Assembly (NCBI GenBank): GCA_030272585.1
Contig: BSYQ01000011.1
Span: forward strand, 2,604,001 to 2,668,000
DNA: 64,000 nucleotides
DNA from: Bryopsis sp. KO-2023
Lineage: Eukaryota > Chlorophyta > Ulvophyceae > Bryopsidales > Bryopsidaceae
Reading direction: 5' to 3'
In this document: positions 46,900 to 57,122 of the stretch, piece by piece
Layout of the letters: every line of letters starts with the position of its first letter
How positions within the stretch are numbered: position 1 is the first letter of the stretch
Notes under the pieces: model-generated
Database searches by the model: none
What the model was told of the DNA's origin: nothing
What the model saw: only the letters and a program-made list of their open reading frames with translations
Translations under genes and position numbers: made by a program

Positions 46900-49800
46900 C
46901 TAAAACACTCGTTGTGAAGGGGGGGTGACGCTGTTCCTCCAGGCTTTCCATCCGGCATAATCCCCAGCAAGGAAATGGCCAGTGCTGCATTGCACTGTTT
47001 TCATGTCCCACAGCCCGTTCACTTCTTGTTCGTACAAACCCTTGAAAAGTTGATTTGCATCGAAATCCAAGTGTCGGATCTATAGAAATAAAAATAAGAA
47101 TTGGGTGTTCACTCAAACAGATGAGTGAACAGAAAAAAACTTCACCCCCCCAAAAAAATGAACATAAAAAAAAATGAAAAGCAACAAAAACAAGGAGTCT
47201 AGGGATGTCATCTTAAAAAGGGAAGAAACTTTTTTGGAGTGCAATCCATTTTACATCTGAACATATATTAAAATGCAGATATACGGTGCTAGGCACTTTC
47301 AAAAGGGATTTCTCCTAGGTTTACTTTATCTCAGATGCAACTGTGGAGGGTTTTGACTTTATTGGGCTGGATTTTTACTAAGGGCTGGGCTAAATCACCT
47401 CGTTGTGTACACAACATCTGCACCACATCGATCATCAATTTTGTGATTCACTAAAAACAATAACATATTTCCTCTCTCTCTCACCGCAGTTTGATTGGTG
47501 CAAGCCCTCCAGGCTGCTTTGAAACCGTTGGCTTCTTGCGGGTATTGTAACCTGTCTTTGAGGAGCAGCCCCATCAACACGTCCTCCCATTTCAGAATGT
47601 CATACCAGAAGGGAGCCTTTTCTTCCTTATTATCCCATTTATTGGCTTTCCAAACGGCATGGGACACCATGTCTCTGGACAGAACATAGCCCCAGCCTGC
47701 CAGATATTTTGTGCCACGAATTTGACGGGCCATGTCATCTGATAATTCCTCCCAAGAAAGGTGCCATCTGTTATTTTTATTATTATATTTATTTTTCCAA
47801 GGCACAAAAAAATAATACTCAAGTACAGTTCACGAACGTATTATTTATGTCCATCCAATAAAAAAAAAGTACAGTTCACCAATAATTACCCCCACCACCA
47901 CCATATTTCTATGCAACATAAATCGAACACCTCAAAGAAAACAAATTCAAGAAAAATACGACTGCGTATTATTCTGTATATAAAAATATAATTTCTGGAA
48001 ATAATACCAACCAAAACACATAAATTAAAAAAAAAAAAAACACAAAAAAACACGAAAAAACCTCACAAAAATGCTGACTACACAAACACATTTGCAGGGG
48101 ATTAGTCGGGAATGAAAAAACTCATTGCTCGAAACATACCTTTGGAATTTTACAAGGTGAAATTTAGGGTGAAAATATTATGAATGAACGAATAGAAATT
48201 AACATATTGTTCGTTTATTCATAATCCTTTTAAGTTTGCAGAGTTGTGGTTTGTGTATCGTGTCCCCCCCCTCAGTGCATGCATGTTTCCATTCTTTTTC
48301 TTTTTCAAAACTCACTTTGAGTTGGGATCTCTGATCGGCCAAAAGCCACTCTTGTTTTCCATGCAGCCCATGTACACGTATTGCATCATGTAAGTACCGT
48401 CTGCGCTTTTCAGGGAGTCGAAAATCTTGTGAACTCGAACGAAGCAATCGTTGTCTGTTTTCAAAACGTGTGTGTATTGAACTGGAGATGACAGCACATA
48501 CCTGCAGGCCCACCCCCACGCACAAAATAAAAGTTAATTAAAATAAAATCACAGGTGAAAAAAATAAATACGAAAAAAAACCTCAATTCACATGGTGGAC
48601 AGGTTGCATGTATTGAAAAAAAACCATTCTCTTGCATTTATTCCTTTGGACAGTGCCCATTTTTTTTCAATCCGTTGTTCAAGATGTGTGTTTTACCTCA
48701 TCAGACCGAGAGTTTTCAGTGGCAAATTCTCATAAGTGTCCAATCCTGGAACAATTATCATATCATCATGAAGAGACAATTCATCCTTCAAGGCATTAAT
48801 TGCAGAGGGAGATGTCTCTGCCAAAAAAAAAAATCAGAGAAAAAAAGCTTACATCAGTACCAACAAAAATAAATAATCAATAATTAGAAACTGAAGTATA
48901 TAAAACAAAAATCGGGTGACTTTTTCTGTTGAATTAAAAATAAGCGGTCAAACTTATCGACAAACCTTGTTAAATCCATCATCGAAAAACAAAAAACATC
49001 AAAACTGACCATGCTTTTTTGAATAGCTTTGTCTATAACTCCAACTGAATAGACGCATTTATGTCCGTGTTGTGCACATGAAAATAGAGAAAAGAAATCA
49101 ATCAAGAAAAAATTTAAGAAAATTACCATCTACAAAACCTGATTTCCTTGATTCCTTTACATCATACCATTTAGTGAACTCAAAAATTTGCTAAAAATAA
49201 CAAAACCAACTTTTTTTTTCTTTCCTCTCTATCAAAAAGTATTTTTTTAGTGATATTAACTTGTAGTAATATTTATTCTTTTATTTCTATTTTTTATTTT
49301 TATTTTTTGGGGGGGGGGGGAAAGAGGGAGAGCAAACCTACCATTTCCAGGTTGACCAAGTATGAACTTGATTTGAATGTTTTTATGCCTGTTAATGCTG
49401 TACTGCATCCAAGTTTGACGAATCAAATCTCTTCGCTCCTTATCCAAATCCGTACAGCAAGCACTCATAACTCCAATGAAAAGCTTGATGGCATTTTCGT
49501 CGTCCCCCAGTTCCTCCTCGATACTGTTCGTACCATTTTTGGGGAAAACGAAAGAAGTTTTCAAATCGAGGGCTTCCGAAAAAAGCATGTAATTTCCTGA
49601 TACACAGAAAAAGGAGAGCATCTTTCAATGCATAATACTACCCAGGGGGGTGGGGGGGAAAGCGAATTTGGCAGACAGATGAAAGAAATACAAAAAGGGG
49701 GGGGGGGAGGGGAGATTGCACGTTCGTTAGAACTCACCGTAAGCTCCGAATTCCACTTTCTCAAATTTCCTTTTCTGGGTGATATCTTCTTGCAAAACTA

Positions 49801-50622
49801 GCTTGGTTGCTTCGGACGACAGGGGATTCTAAGCACCAAACATGCCTTCAAAAACACCACAGATTTGTAACCCAAGTTCCAAGCACCCACATGGTTTTGT
49901 TCGATTGTTTTCTTGGAATAAGAAACACTTACGGTCTCTTTGACAACCATGGAAACGTCGAGGTTGGTGCTCGAAGAGGGGTAATTCATGATCAATTGAG
50001 TGTGGTTTTTGTGTCTGGAGGCCACCATCATGAGGCAGCCCACGCAGAAAAACACCACAGCAGACAGATTCATTAACAAATGGGGCTGATGCCAAAAGCC
50101 TTGCTTGGGCTGTCGCCGGGATCGCCCCCGATGTGAGCTCCCACCCCAGTTGCCCTTCCAACCTAACGAGAAAAAAAATTCCAGATATTTATAAATCTTC
50201 TGGGGTTTGTGTCAAATAAAAATACTTTCTGTGGGGGCGTTCAACAACAACTACGGAAGAACACCAGAAACTTTGGAAGGAGATGTACATAAAAAAAACC
50301 TTGATAGTCCCTTGCTTGCCAAGACAAGAAAAACAGATTTCGGATGAAACAAGAAAAATTCGAATGCTGGTCCTTTTGTCAATTTTCCAGCTGACACATA
50401 AGACCTTTGAACAACAACAACAACAAAAAGCCATGGACCCTGAGCAATGACCAAACCAAGCGATATCGAAAAAGGAAACGACAGATTCGCTGGGTTTCGA
50501 ATCTTACCTGCATCTTCCGCTGAAGGAGTGCTGCTCGCGTCGGCATGGTCAGGGGATCTGTCCAAATCGTTGTCGGCTGCCACGGGCGTGAACATTGCGG
50601 ACCGCGATTTCAGAGGCTGCAT
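46900..50622 (-). CDS. GT31-family (beta-1,3-galactosyltransferase-like) enzyme, eight exons
   Basis: Exons (right to left) are 50622-50508, 50162-49933, 49828-49738, 49596-49342, 48817-48697, 48501-48316, 47767-47485 and 47079-46900, all GT-AG and in phase, 486 aa to TAG. It has type II membrane topology: a 65-residue cytosolic part with a basic RGRSRRQPKQ patch, then a signal anchor (VVFFCVGCLMMVA). The catalytic region shows LFIGVMSACCTDLDKERRD, IRQTWM and IKFILGQP, a GLDTYENLPLKTLGLM block, the metal-binding position as KTDNDCFV (287-289), a GWGYVLSRD block and WEDVLMG (394-396). Such Golgi enzymes transfer galactose or GlcNAc from a UDP-sugar in beta-1,3 linkage. The middle Asp of the usual DDD is Asn here. 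The acceptor cannot be predicted. Confidence 0.88.
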
Positions 50623-52665
50623 GACTAAACAACTCTCCCTGAGGAAATTATCTATTTTTTTTCTTTTCTTCCTCTTTTCTTATCCCACGCGGTCTTTTGT
50701 AAACCCCCCTACCTCTTCTTTTCGTAAGTCAAGAGAACGAATCGACAAACAGGGGGAACCTCGATCACGCTGCGAGAAGCGGGCAAAAACGTTGCGCTGG
50801 TTCGAAACGATACAACCGCGGCAGCAAGAAAGAGAAAAGCTGTCTTTTTCTTTGAGCTTTTTTGTCGCGTTCAATTTTCCGTCCCTCAAATAGAAGGAAC
50901 AAGGAAGAAAACAAACTCCGTCTTTTTTTTCGGTTCGGAAATCAAAACAAACGCAGACAAATGCCTCCCCCGTTTCAGCGTTCAGTTGGGCCCTGGGCGG
51001 GTCGAGCAAAAAAAAGAATCAAGTTCTTTCTTGTGGCTTTTTTTACCGCCCAGCCAGGATATTCGAGCAGAGGTGTGCCTGTTTTTGGAAAGCGGCGACA
51101 ATGAATAGCAACAAGGCCCAAGCACGAGGAAACCATCCTGATGGTCAGACGGGGGCAGCAGCAGGAGAAGAATTTCTCGTGACAAAAATTGTCCGATGTG
51201 ACTTACTCCGCCAAAGGCTCAAGGTCGTTTCATTTGTGGAAGACGCCAAAACCACAACAGCAGCAGCAACGGCAGCTCTCATAATGGGCATAAACCAGGT
51301 CTCAACCACAAAATCGAAAACCTTTCACTACAAATACAGCATGAAGACGTCATCATTTCCTCCGATGGCCTGTCGAAGCCCGAACTCACCCCCCCTCCTT
51401 TTCGACCCTTTTCCCCGGGAAGCGATCACTGTTGGATGGTTCTCCTCTTCGTGTGAAATGATTTGGACCGCCGTCTGGGTGACTACAAAGCTGTACCGAA
51501 ATATCGCTGACACTGCCCCTGCGTACCGTCACAGAAGCTCCAGGAAGAAGGGAAACAGAATCTGCTGGTCCGAAAGAAAACATAACAGCACAGAGAGCAT
51601 TGATCGTCGCTTAAGATTTGCTCTGGTCGTCTTTGGAACAAACAACTTTTTGCAGGTATTTTTTCGTTTTTCTCTCCTGCCCAAAAAGACGTGCTGTTGT
51701 GGAGAGATAACCTTGGGAGCGGGGTGACCCCACAGCTCCCCTTCTTCAAAGAAAGAACTGTTGAAGAGAATGTCTACTAACCACAAAGGTATTCGAAATC
51801 CCCCAAAGAACAGGTCCCTCTCTCACAATAAATGTCAGGTTGGTTGCAGACAAGCACAGAATATCTGTCAGTGCACCAAATTCACAGAAAATATCTCAAT
51901 GGAGACGAGATATACACACCACCATCACAACAGTTCCCCCTATTTCTGTGTGAGAAAAAGCGAGCTCACTTTCCACTCGGCACCATTCTTTTTTTTTCTT
52001 GTCAATTCATCTCACACTTTTCTTAGCCGACAATCAATAATGCCTTGTTTACATTTTTTTTCTGCCCAAAAGAAACAAAACGATGCCTTTTCAGTCTTTT
52101 TTCTCGACAAAAACCCCAACATCTTTTCTCTTTCATCCTCCTTTCCTTGGTGAAATCAATTATATCAAAAATGGACGAAAAAACAACAAAAATATATCTA
52201 GGTATGAAAATAAAAATAGAACGGCTAATCCTCCATCATAATAATCTCCAAAACACCACCCCTTGTGTTTTAATAAAAAAAACAGAAAAGTGGGTTTCAT
52301 TTAGTTCATTTTCCGTGCAAACCAAAAAAAAAAAGGAAAAAAGAAAAAGGCTGGCGACAAAACCTCAAAAAGACACGTTTTTTCTGTTTATATGCTAAAT
52401 CTTCATTCTTTTCTCTCTCCCAACATCAAAACGGTTTCTCAGAAGGATAAAAAAAGGATAAAAAACCCCGAGAAACCTAAAGAGGATCAAGCAACATATG
52501 TTTGAAAAACTGATCCTTCTCACTCTGAAATTTTCTTTCTTTTCTTCAGACCCCCCTCCCCTCATTATGTTCAATCTTTTCTTCTTCCCTGATATTGCCT
52601 CAACACGAGAAACGAAAACGCAGCTGCTCTTGCTGCCACGCCACACCACAATCAGCCATGGAGGT
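50623..52665. other. Spacer between GT31 gene start and POR 3' end
   Basis: The right part (51950-52600) is AT-rich and probably POR 3' flank. The left part is GC-richer, holds the GT31 promoter and may hold a plus-strand gene beginning at 51101 (listed). The low-complexity stretches show nothing further. Confidence 0.45.
51101..51727 (+). CDS. Possible hypothetical protein or first exons of one
   Basis: An ATG at 51101 (context GCGACAATGA) opens a 208-codon frame, divergent from the GT31 gene. The first 65 codons have ordinary protein composition (EEFLVTKIVRCDLLRQRLK, then an Ala/Thr-rich stretch). A donor-like CAG|GTCTCA near 51298 and an acceptor-like ACAG near 51339 would switch to another open frame (HEDVIISSDGLSKPELTPPP), so the long frame may be misleading after 51298. 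A further donor-like CAG|GTATTT lies near 51655. No family was recognised. It may be a real multi-exon gene that I could not assemble, or chance. Confidence 0.3.
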   Translation: MNSNKAQARGNHPDGQTGAAAGEEFLVTKIVRCDLLRQRLKVVSFVEDAKTTTAAATAALIMGINQVSTTKSKTFHYKYSMKTSSFPPMACRSPNSPPLLFDPFPREAITVGWFSSSCEMIWTAVWVTTKLYRNIADTAPAYRHRSSRKKGNRICWSERKHNSTESIDRRLRFALVVFGTNNFLQVFFRFSLLPKKTCCCGEITLGAG

Positions 52666-53871
52666 CTACTCAAGTCCGACGGCCTTCATGCTAAGATCCC
52701 AAAGCCTGACGGCCTTGGCTTTGTCGCTGACTTCTTCGGAGGGTTCGTTTACGTAAGCTCCCTCGGAATCATCAGCGTTGAAGTTGTCATACAGATCGTC
52801 CCCTCCCTGTTTCCAACTCCAGTATGCCCCTGGGACGTCGAACCCGGGATCTTTGACCAACGACGCGAGACGCTCTCCAGCGAGGGACTGGCTCACGTAC
52901 CCCTTGGTCAAATTCTTTTGAAGAATGGGGAACGACCACTGGAAAAACGAGTTGTGATTTCGGAAAAGGGGCGTGTCAGCGATGCAACCCGGATACAGCG
53001 AGCTGAAAACGACACCTTCGCTTCCGAAGCGGTCGTTCAACTCGCGCATAGTCAACATGTTACAGACCTTGCTGTCTTTGTACGCCTTGGCTCCGTCGAA
53101 TTCGCCATCATTGATCATGGTGTGGACGCCTTTCAGACCCCTGGCCAAACCGCTCAAATCGCCGAGATCAGCCCGGGGGGGAATGCTCCCCGCTAAAGTG
53201 TTGGTGTTTCCAGTAACGGAACCCACCATAACGCACCGAGGCTCCCTCCCCGCCTGGGATGCCTTTAAGAGCTCGCTCATGAGCTCGTTCACCAGTAGGA
53301 AGTGTCCCAAATGATTCGTTCCCACGCTGAGTTCGAACCCGTCGGCTGTGTAAGTGGGCTCCTTCGCTTGTGGCAAGTAAACCGCGGCGTTGCACACCAG
53401 CGCGTCCAGAGGCATTCCGCTGGCCTTGTACTCCGACGCGAAATGACGAACGCTGCTCAGAGAAGCGAGGTCGAGGTGCATGACAGTGTAGGTGCTGGAG
53501 GGCATTCCCACTGACTTCGCAGCGGATTCCGCTTTCGCCCAATCACGGCAAGCCATTACGACGTGCCAACCCGCCGCGCTCAATGCTTTCGCTGCGTTGA
53601 GGCCTAATCCCGACGAACTACCCGTAACGACGCACGTTTTCTTCTGGCTCGTTTTCGTGGAGGCCGCCCCACTCGACGACGGTGCATCCGCCACGGAGTG
53701 AAGTCGAGTGATCTCCAAGGGTCCCGCCGTCAATGGAGCGGGAGCGAAACATCTCCTGGTAGGTTTACCTCCACCCACGACATTGCATCTGGGCACCGCA
53801 ACGCTGGGCGCGGGGAGCCTGGAGGCGATGCCTCCACAAACAGGTGCGTTCAAGCAGTGCGAGGAAGCCAT
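52666..53871 (-). CDS. POR: Light-dependent NADPH:protochlorophyllide oxidoreductase
   Basis: An intronless 401-aa frame from the first in-frame ATG at 53871. This short-chain dehydrogenase reduces ring D of protochlorophyllide to chlorophyllide in light, using NADPH, in the plastid. Seen are the nucleotide-binding GSSSGLGL (84-91), [51 protein letters not shown], the catalytic YKDSK (Tyr264, Lys268), [14 protein letters not shown] and the C-terminal AYWSWKQGG. The match to plant and algal POR is close throughout. Residues 1-75 are rich in Ala, Ser, Pro, Val and Arg like a transit peptide, with no hydrophobic signal peptide. Upstream of the ATG the frame stays open for about 35 codons and encodes a hydrophobic run (AFVLVFLAF) without an ATG before the next stop. 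Confidence 0.95.
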   Translation of the reverse strand: MASSHCLNAPVCGGIASRLPAPSVAVPRCNVVGGGKPTRRCFAPAPLTAGPLEITRLHSVADAPSSSGAASTKTSQKKTCVVTGSSSGLGLNAAKALSAAGWHVVMACRDWAKAESAAKSVGMPSSTYTVMHLDLASLSSVRHFASEYKASGMPLDALVCNAAVYLPQAKEPTYTADGFELSVGTNHLGHFLLVNELMSELLKASQAGREPRCVMVGSVTGNTNTLAGSIPPRADLGDLSGLARGLKGVHTMINDGEFDGAKAYKDSKVCNMLTMRELNDRFGSEGVVFSSLYPGCIADTPLFRNHNSFFQWSFPILQKNLTKGYVSQSLAGERLASLVKDPGFDVPGAYWSWKQGGDDLYDNFNADDSEGAYVNEPSEEVSDKAKAVRLWDLSMKAVGLE

Positions 53872-54835
53872 GGTAGGCAACCGGGAGCAAAACGTTAACA
53901 CGGAGCGAGAGGCAAGGGGTAGCTGGCAACCGCGGAATGCCAGGAACACAAGAACAAAGGCAGATTTGGATCAGGCTGAGGTACCAGACGAATCTGTCAA
54001 AATCCCGTCACAATTTGAGATCACGTGGTGCGACGTCGGGATTTTGATCGGTGCACTTTTTCGGGAACAGATTCGTCAGCACTAGAGTCCAGACATTTAT
54101 GACGTGAAATCGTTGGGGCAAACCCACCCCAGAACCGAACACTCATGAACACAAGATAATAAAAACCAGCATCTTTAAATAAAAACCAGAATTGTCCCAA
54201 TAATGTCTTCAACGTCAGTTGAAAAGTTTATGCGGCAGTTGGGCACAGGGCGGGTCATTTCGTGGTTGTGGAGGTACTTGGCTTAGCTGTACTCGTTTGA
54301 GTGGTCAGGATTTGATGGGCGTATTCGGTGGTTCTGGTGCTGCCAGGGTGGCAGTCAGACATTTAGTTTGTGCGGTTCTGATTGCAGCATTACAATATAC
54401 AGCACAGCACCGCTGTACGACTGTAGTGCTGCACAGCACGGATATAAGCGGGCCATTTGTTTTGCTATTCACTTTTCTGCTCTCCCACCCACCCGCCCGG
54501 TCTATCGGTTTTTTGAATTCCATTAGGAAGTTTGGATAAATGGATTTGTATGGATTTTATGGGTTTTTGTCGCTCTCTGGCTCCGAAAAGCCAAACTGGG
54601 ATATTCTTCTTTGAGAAGGCAAAATGATTCTATCAAAACAATGGCTGTGTTTATTGGGACAATTCTGGTTTTTATTTTAAGATGTTGTATTTTATTATCT
54701 AGAGTTCATGTGTGTCTGTGTTCTTGGGTGGGACTGCCCCAACGATTTTCCGTCATAAACACTAACGTTTGTTGCGCCACGTTCACAAGTTTCGATCTCA
54801 AGAACTTAAAGTTCTTGCCAAGCTCCGAAACCAAT
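53872..54835. other. Upstream of POR
   Basis: It should contain the POR promoter at its left. ORFs here (54219-54539, 54611-54838) resemble no family. A GC-rich imperfect hairpin is built from CAGCAC/GTGCTG words at about 54399-54440. Confidence 0.45.
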
Positions 54836-54957
54836 TGATAGTGAAGCTTGTGGGTGACGCAATAGTGGTCGGCTGTGTTAGTTGGATTCGTGATAACTTG
54901 CTGGCTAACGCAAGTATACTTGTGGGGTTTGTTGGTTTAGACAACTCTCTAGTTAAC
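54836..54957 (+). repeat. Start of an LTR, copy 1, cut by a later insertion
   Basis: 122 bases beginning TGATAGTGAAGC match 58628-58749 with about five differences. Similarity starts abruptly at the TG in both places, as expected for an LTR 5' end. Copy 1 ends where the chromovirus LTR (54958) begins, so it was split by that insertion. Confidence 0.7.
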
Positions 54958-55193
54958 TGTTACAAAAACCTCCCAGAACCCTCCCTCGAAGCCTCCTTAA
55001 CCCATCAAACCCCCACTCATTGATGGGACCCTTGACTAATGTCATTAGGGCGAGGCACCAGGGTTCTTGAGCTATAGGATCTCCTATTGGGATCCTATGG
55101 ACCTTAAGCTCTGACTAGGCTATCACTAGTGCCCATAGCTAGTCTGTAGCTCTAGCTAGTGCTTACTAGACATCTCGGTGATCACTTGTAACA
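54958..55193 (-). repeat. 3' LTR of the chromovirus remnant
   Basis: Bounded by TGTTACAA and its complement TTGTAACA. It contains an internal small hairpin (CCCATCAA...TTGATGGG, about 54999-55026). The right border directly follows a minus-strand polypurine tract. Confidence 0.72.
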
Positions 55194-55339
55194 GTGCCCC
55201 CTCCTTAGATGTGAAGCCGCCTCGGGTTCACTAGGAATCAAATGCATGATAGGCATCATACAAATGATAGTGTCTAGTAGTTACACTATTTTAAGAGAGG
55301 AGATCATCATCATCCAGTGGCCAACTGTGATATGATGTC

Positions 55340-56485
55340 TCAAACCTTCGCTTGTGATCTCCTTCGGATCGTGCGAGGTGGTACAATCGATTGTGCTTGA
55401 GATTGGTGAAACTCGTCAACCAATTCTCGCGCGTGCACGACATTCTGTTCCGGTTCCCATGAGTTGTGCTCATGACCGTATCCGACCCATTTCACTAGGA
55501 ATTCTGTGTAGCATTTCTTGCCCCTACGTCGCTCTCTACGATCAAGAATGCGCTCAACCTCCCATTCCAAGTCACCTTCAATCTCGATAGGTGGCGGGGG
55601 TTGCACAGTTCCTTTAGCCCAATATGGCTTCAAGAGTGAAGCATGGAACACCGGATGTATGGGCAAAGTATCAGGAAGCTTTATTTTGAAAGCAACCTCA
55701 TTTATTTGACGCTCGATAGGGAAAGGTCCTACCCATTTCGGCGTTAATTTCCGCGATCCTGGATGCTTTAACCTTAAGTTCCTTGCATCAAGGAGAACAA
55801 GGTCTCCAACCTTGATCTCTACAGGAGCCCGGTGACGATCAGCTTGAGCTTTATAGCGTTGCTGAGCCGCATGAAGGCGTTTCTTTGCCTCAACAATCCC
55901 TTCTCGGATTTCACTCGTCATTTTCTGAACTTCTGGTACAGCGACCTGCTTTGGTCCTTTTCTAGGGATCTGAGCAGTCAATGCTGTCCATGGATCTTTT
56001 CCATAGTTCAGGAAGAAGGGTGTTTCTCCAGTTGCTTCTGATCTTGAGTTATTTATTGCAAACTCAACAACCGGTAATAAATCAGCCCAATTTCTTTGGG
56101 AAGGCCCCACAAAGTGGCGAAGAGTATCTTGCATCACTTTGTTCATCGCTTCGGTTTGCCCATCTGTTTCTGGATGATAAGCCGAAGAAAGGGCTTGACT
56201 GATTTCCCATTTATCACACAACTCCCTAAAGAAGTGTGAGACAAATCTTGGATCTCTATCTGTGACCAATTTCTTTGGCATGCCATGAGCTTTGAAAACA
56301 TGGTTCACAAAGAGATTTGCTGCTTCAGCTGCACCACAATCCGTTCGAGTTGCAGCGAGATGTACCATTTTGGTTAACATGTCCACAAAGACAAGGATTG
56401 CATCATAACTTGCTCCACTAGATGATGGGAGGTGAGTGACAAAATCCATCGAAACATTTTCCCATTGTGCATTCGGAATAGACAA
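55340..56485 (-). CDS. Integrase-chromodomain part of chromovirus Pol
   Basis: The remaining 381-codon frame has integrase core motifs in order (MDFVTHLP, VTDRDPRF, HPETDGQTEAMNKV, with the DDE acidic residues), the GETPFFLNYG block, a KVGDLVLLDARNLRLK and PKWVGPFPI segment, HPVFHASLLKPY, and a C-terminal chromodomain (YTEFLVKWVGYGHEHNSWEP). Chromodomains of this kind steer integration to marked chromatin. It is part of the broken element 54958-56512. Confidence 0.9.
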   Translation of the reverse strand: MSIPNAQWENVSMDFVTHLPSSSGASYDAILVFVDMLTKMVHLAATRTDCGAAEAANLFVNHVFKAHGMPKKLVTDRDPRFVSHFFRELCDKWEISQALSSAYHPETDGQTEAMNKVMQDTLRHFVGPSQRNWADLLPVVEFAINNSRSEATGETPFFLNYGKDPWTALTAQIPRKGPKQVAVPEVQKMTSEIREGIVEAKKRLHAAQQRYKAQADRHRAPVEIKVGDLVLLDARNLRLKHPGSRKLTPKWVGPFPIERQINEVAFKIKLPDTLPIHPVFHASLLKPYWAKGTVQPPPPIEIEGDLEWEVERILDRRERRRGKKCYTEFLVKWVGYGHEHNSWEPEQNVVHARELVDEFHQSQAQSIVPPRTIRRRSQAKV

Positions 56486-56512
56486 GGGTTTTAGGGGACC
56501 TTGAGCATACTA

Positions 56513-57122
56513 TGGATCTGATCGATCTTCGAAAACCAAGGTCATACCAGGTCGGACCAGTGATCCGACTTGATAACCGCGTCCTAGAACGGATATTAGT
56601 AATGATCGGTTTTTTTTGTTTTTTTTTTCCATTTTTGGCTGATCGGTGATCGTGATCGTGATCGGCCGATCAAATGTTGATCGTGCTCTTGATCGTCCGA
56701 TCACATGTTGATCGTGATCGTGATCGGTTCACCGAGCACCGATTAAATCGGCGAAACCGTTCACGATCACGATCACGATCAAACACCCCACCCTGTCGAC
56801 ACTTGATCGGCCGTGTTTGAACGGTGTGATCGTGATCGGCCGAGCCTGATCGGGTGCAGGTCCGATCATGATCGGTTGATCGTCACATCAATGCGGTTTG
56901 CCGATGTAGTCGGTCCGCCAGGGATGAAACCGATCATCACCGCCGATCAAATCAAGCGTTAGTCAGGACGTGTCGTAGCTGCGTGGGTCTCGAATATATC
57001 CACCTGCTCTCGCAGACTTCACCACCCGCTGCGTTCCTTTTGTTATTTCGTGCGTTTATTTTTTTGTTATTTGTCCCGCCACCACCAGACTGAGCCCCTG
57101 GCCTGAGCTGGCCGCTGCTAAA
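56513..57122. repeat. GATC-rich palindromic array and upstream of the next gene
   Basis: 56600-56960 is built from GATCGTGATC words and their complements. Arms 56708-56727 and 56763-56782 are near-perfect inverted repeats around a loop that itself contains CCGATTAAATCGG. The left edge touches the truncated chromovirus; no clear terminal inverted repeat or target duplication was found. The 56960-57122 part is ordinary GC-richer sequence and should hold the promoter of the gene at 57123. Confidence 0.6.

Larger units (their letters stand above)
54958..56512 (-). mobile_element. Chromovirus (Ty3/gypsy) remnant: 3' pol end and 3' LTR
   Basis: Minus strand: integrase catalytic part, chromodomain and 3' LTR remain, and the 5' part is absent, so it is broken. 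The LTR is 54958-55193 (236 bp) with 8-base inverted ends TGTTACAA/TTGTAACA. On the minus strand a purine tract (AAGGAGGGGG) lies just before it. Upstream homology stops at about 56512, where unrelated GATC-rich DNA begins. It is inserted in an LTR of the other family. Moderately recent, since the remaining frame is open. Confidence 0.85.

Noticed and set aside
52498-53196. 232-codon plus-strand ORF
   Set aside because: It overlaps the POR gene on the opposite strand and has no recognisable motif; POR conservation explains the open frame.
56597-56942. GATC array as a second hAT-like MITE
   Set aside because: The outer ends (TAGTAATGATCGGTTT and an imperfect complement) match only partly and no 8-bp flanking duplication was found.
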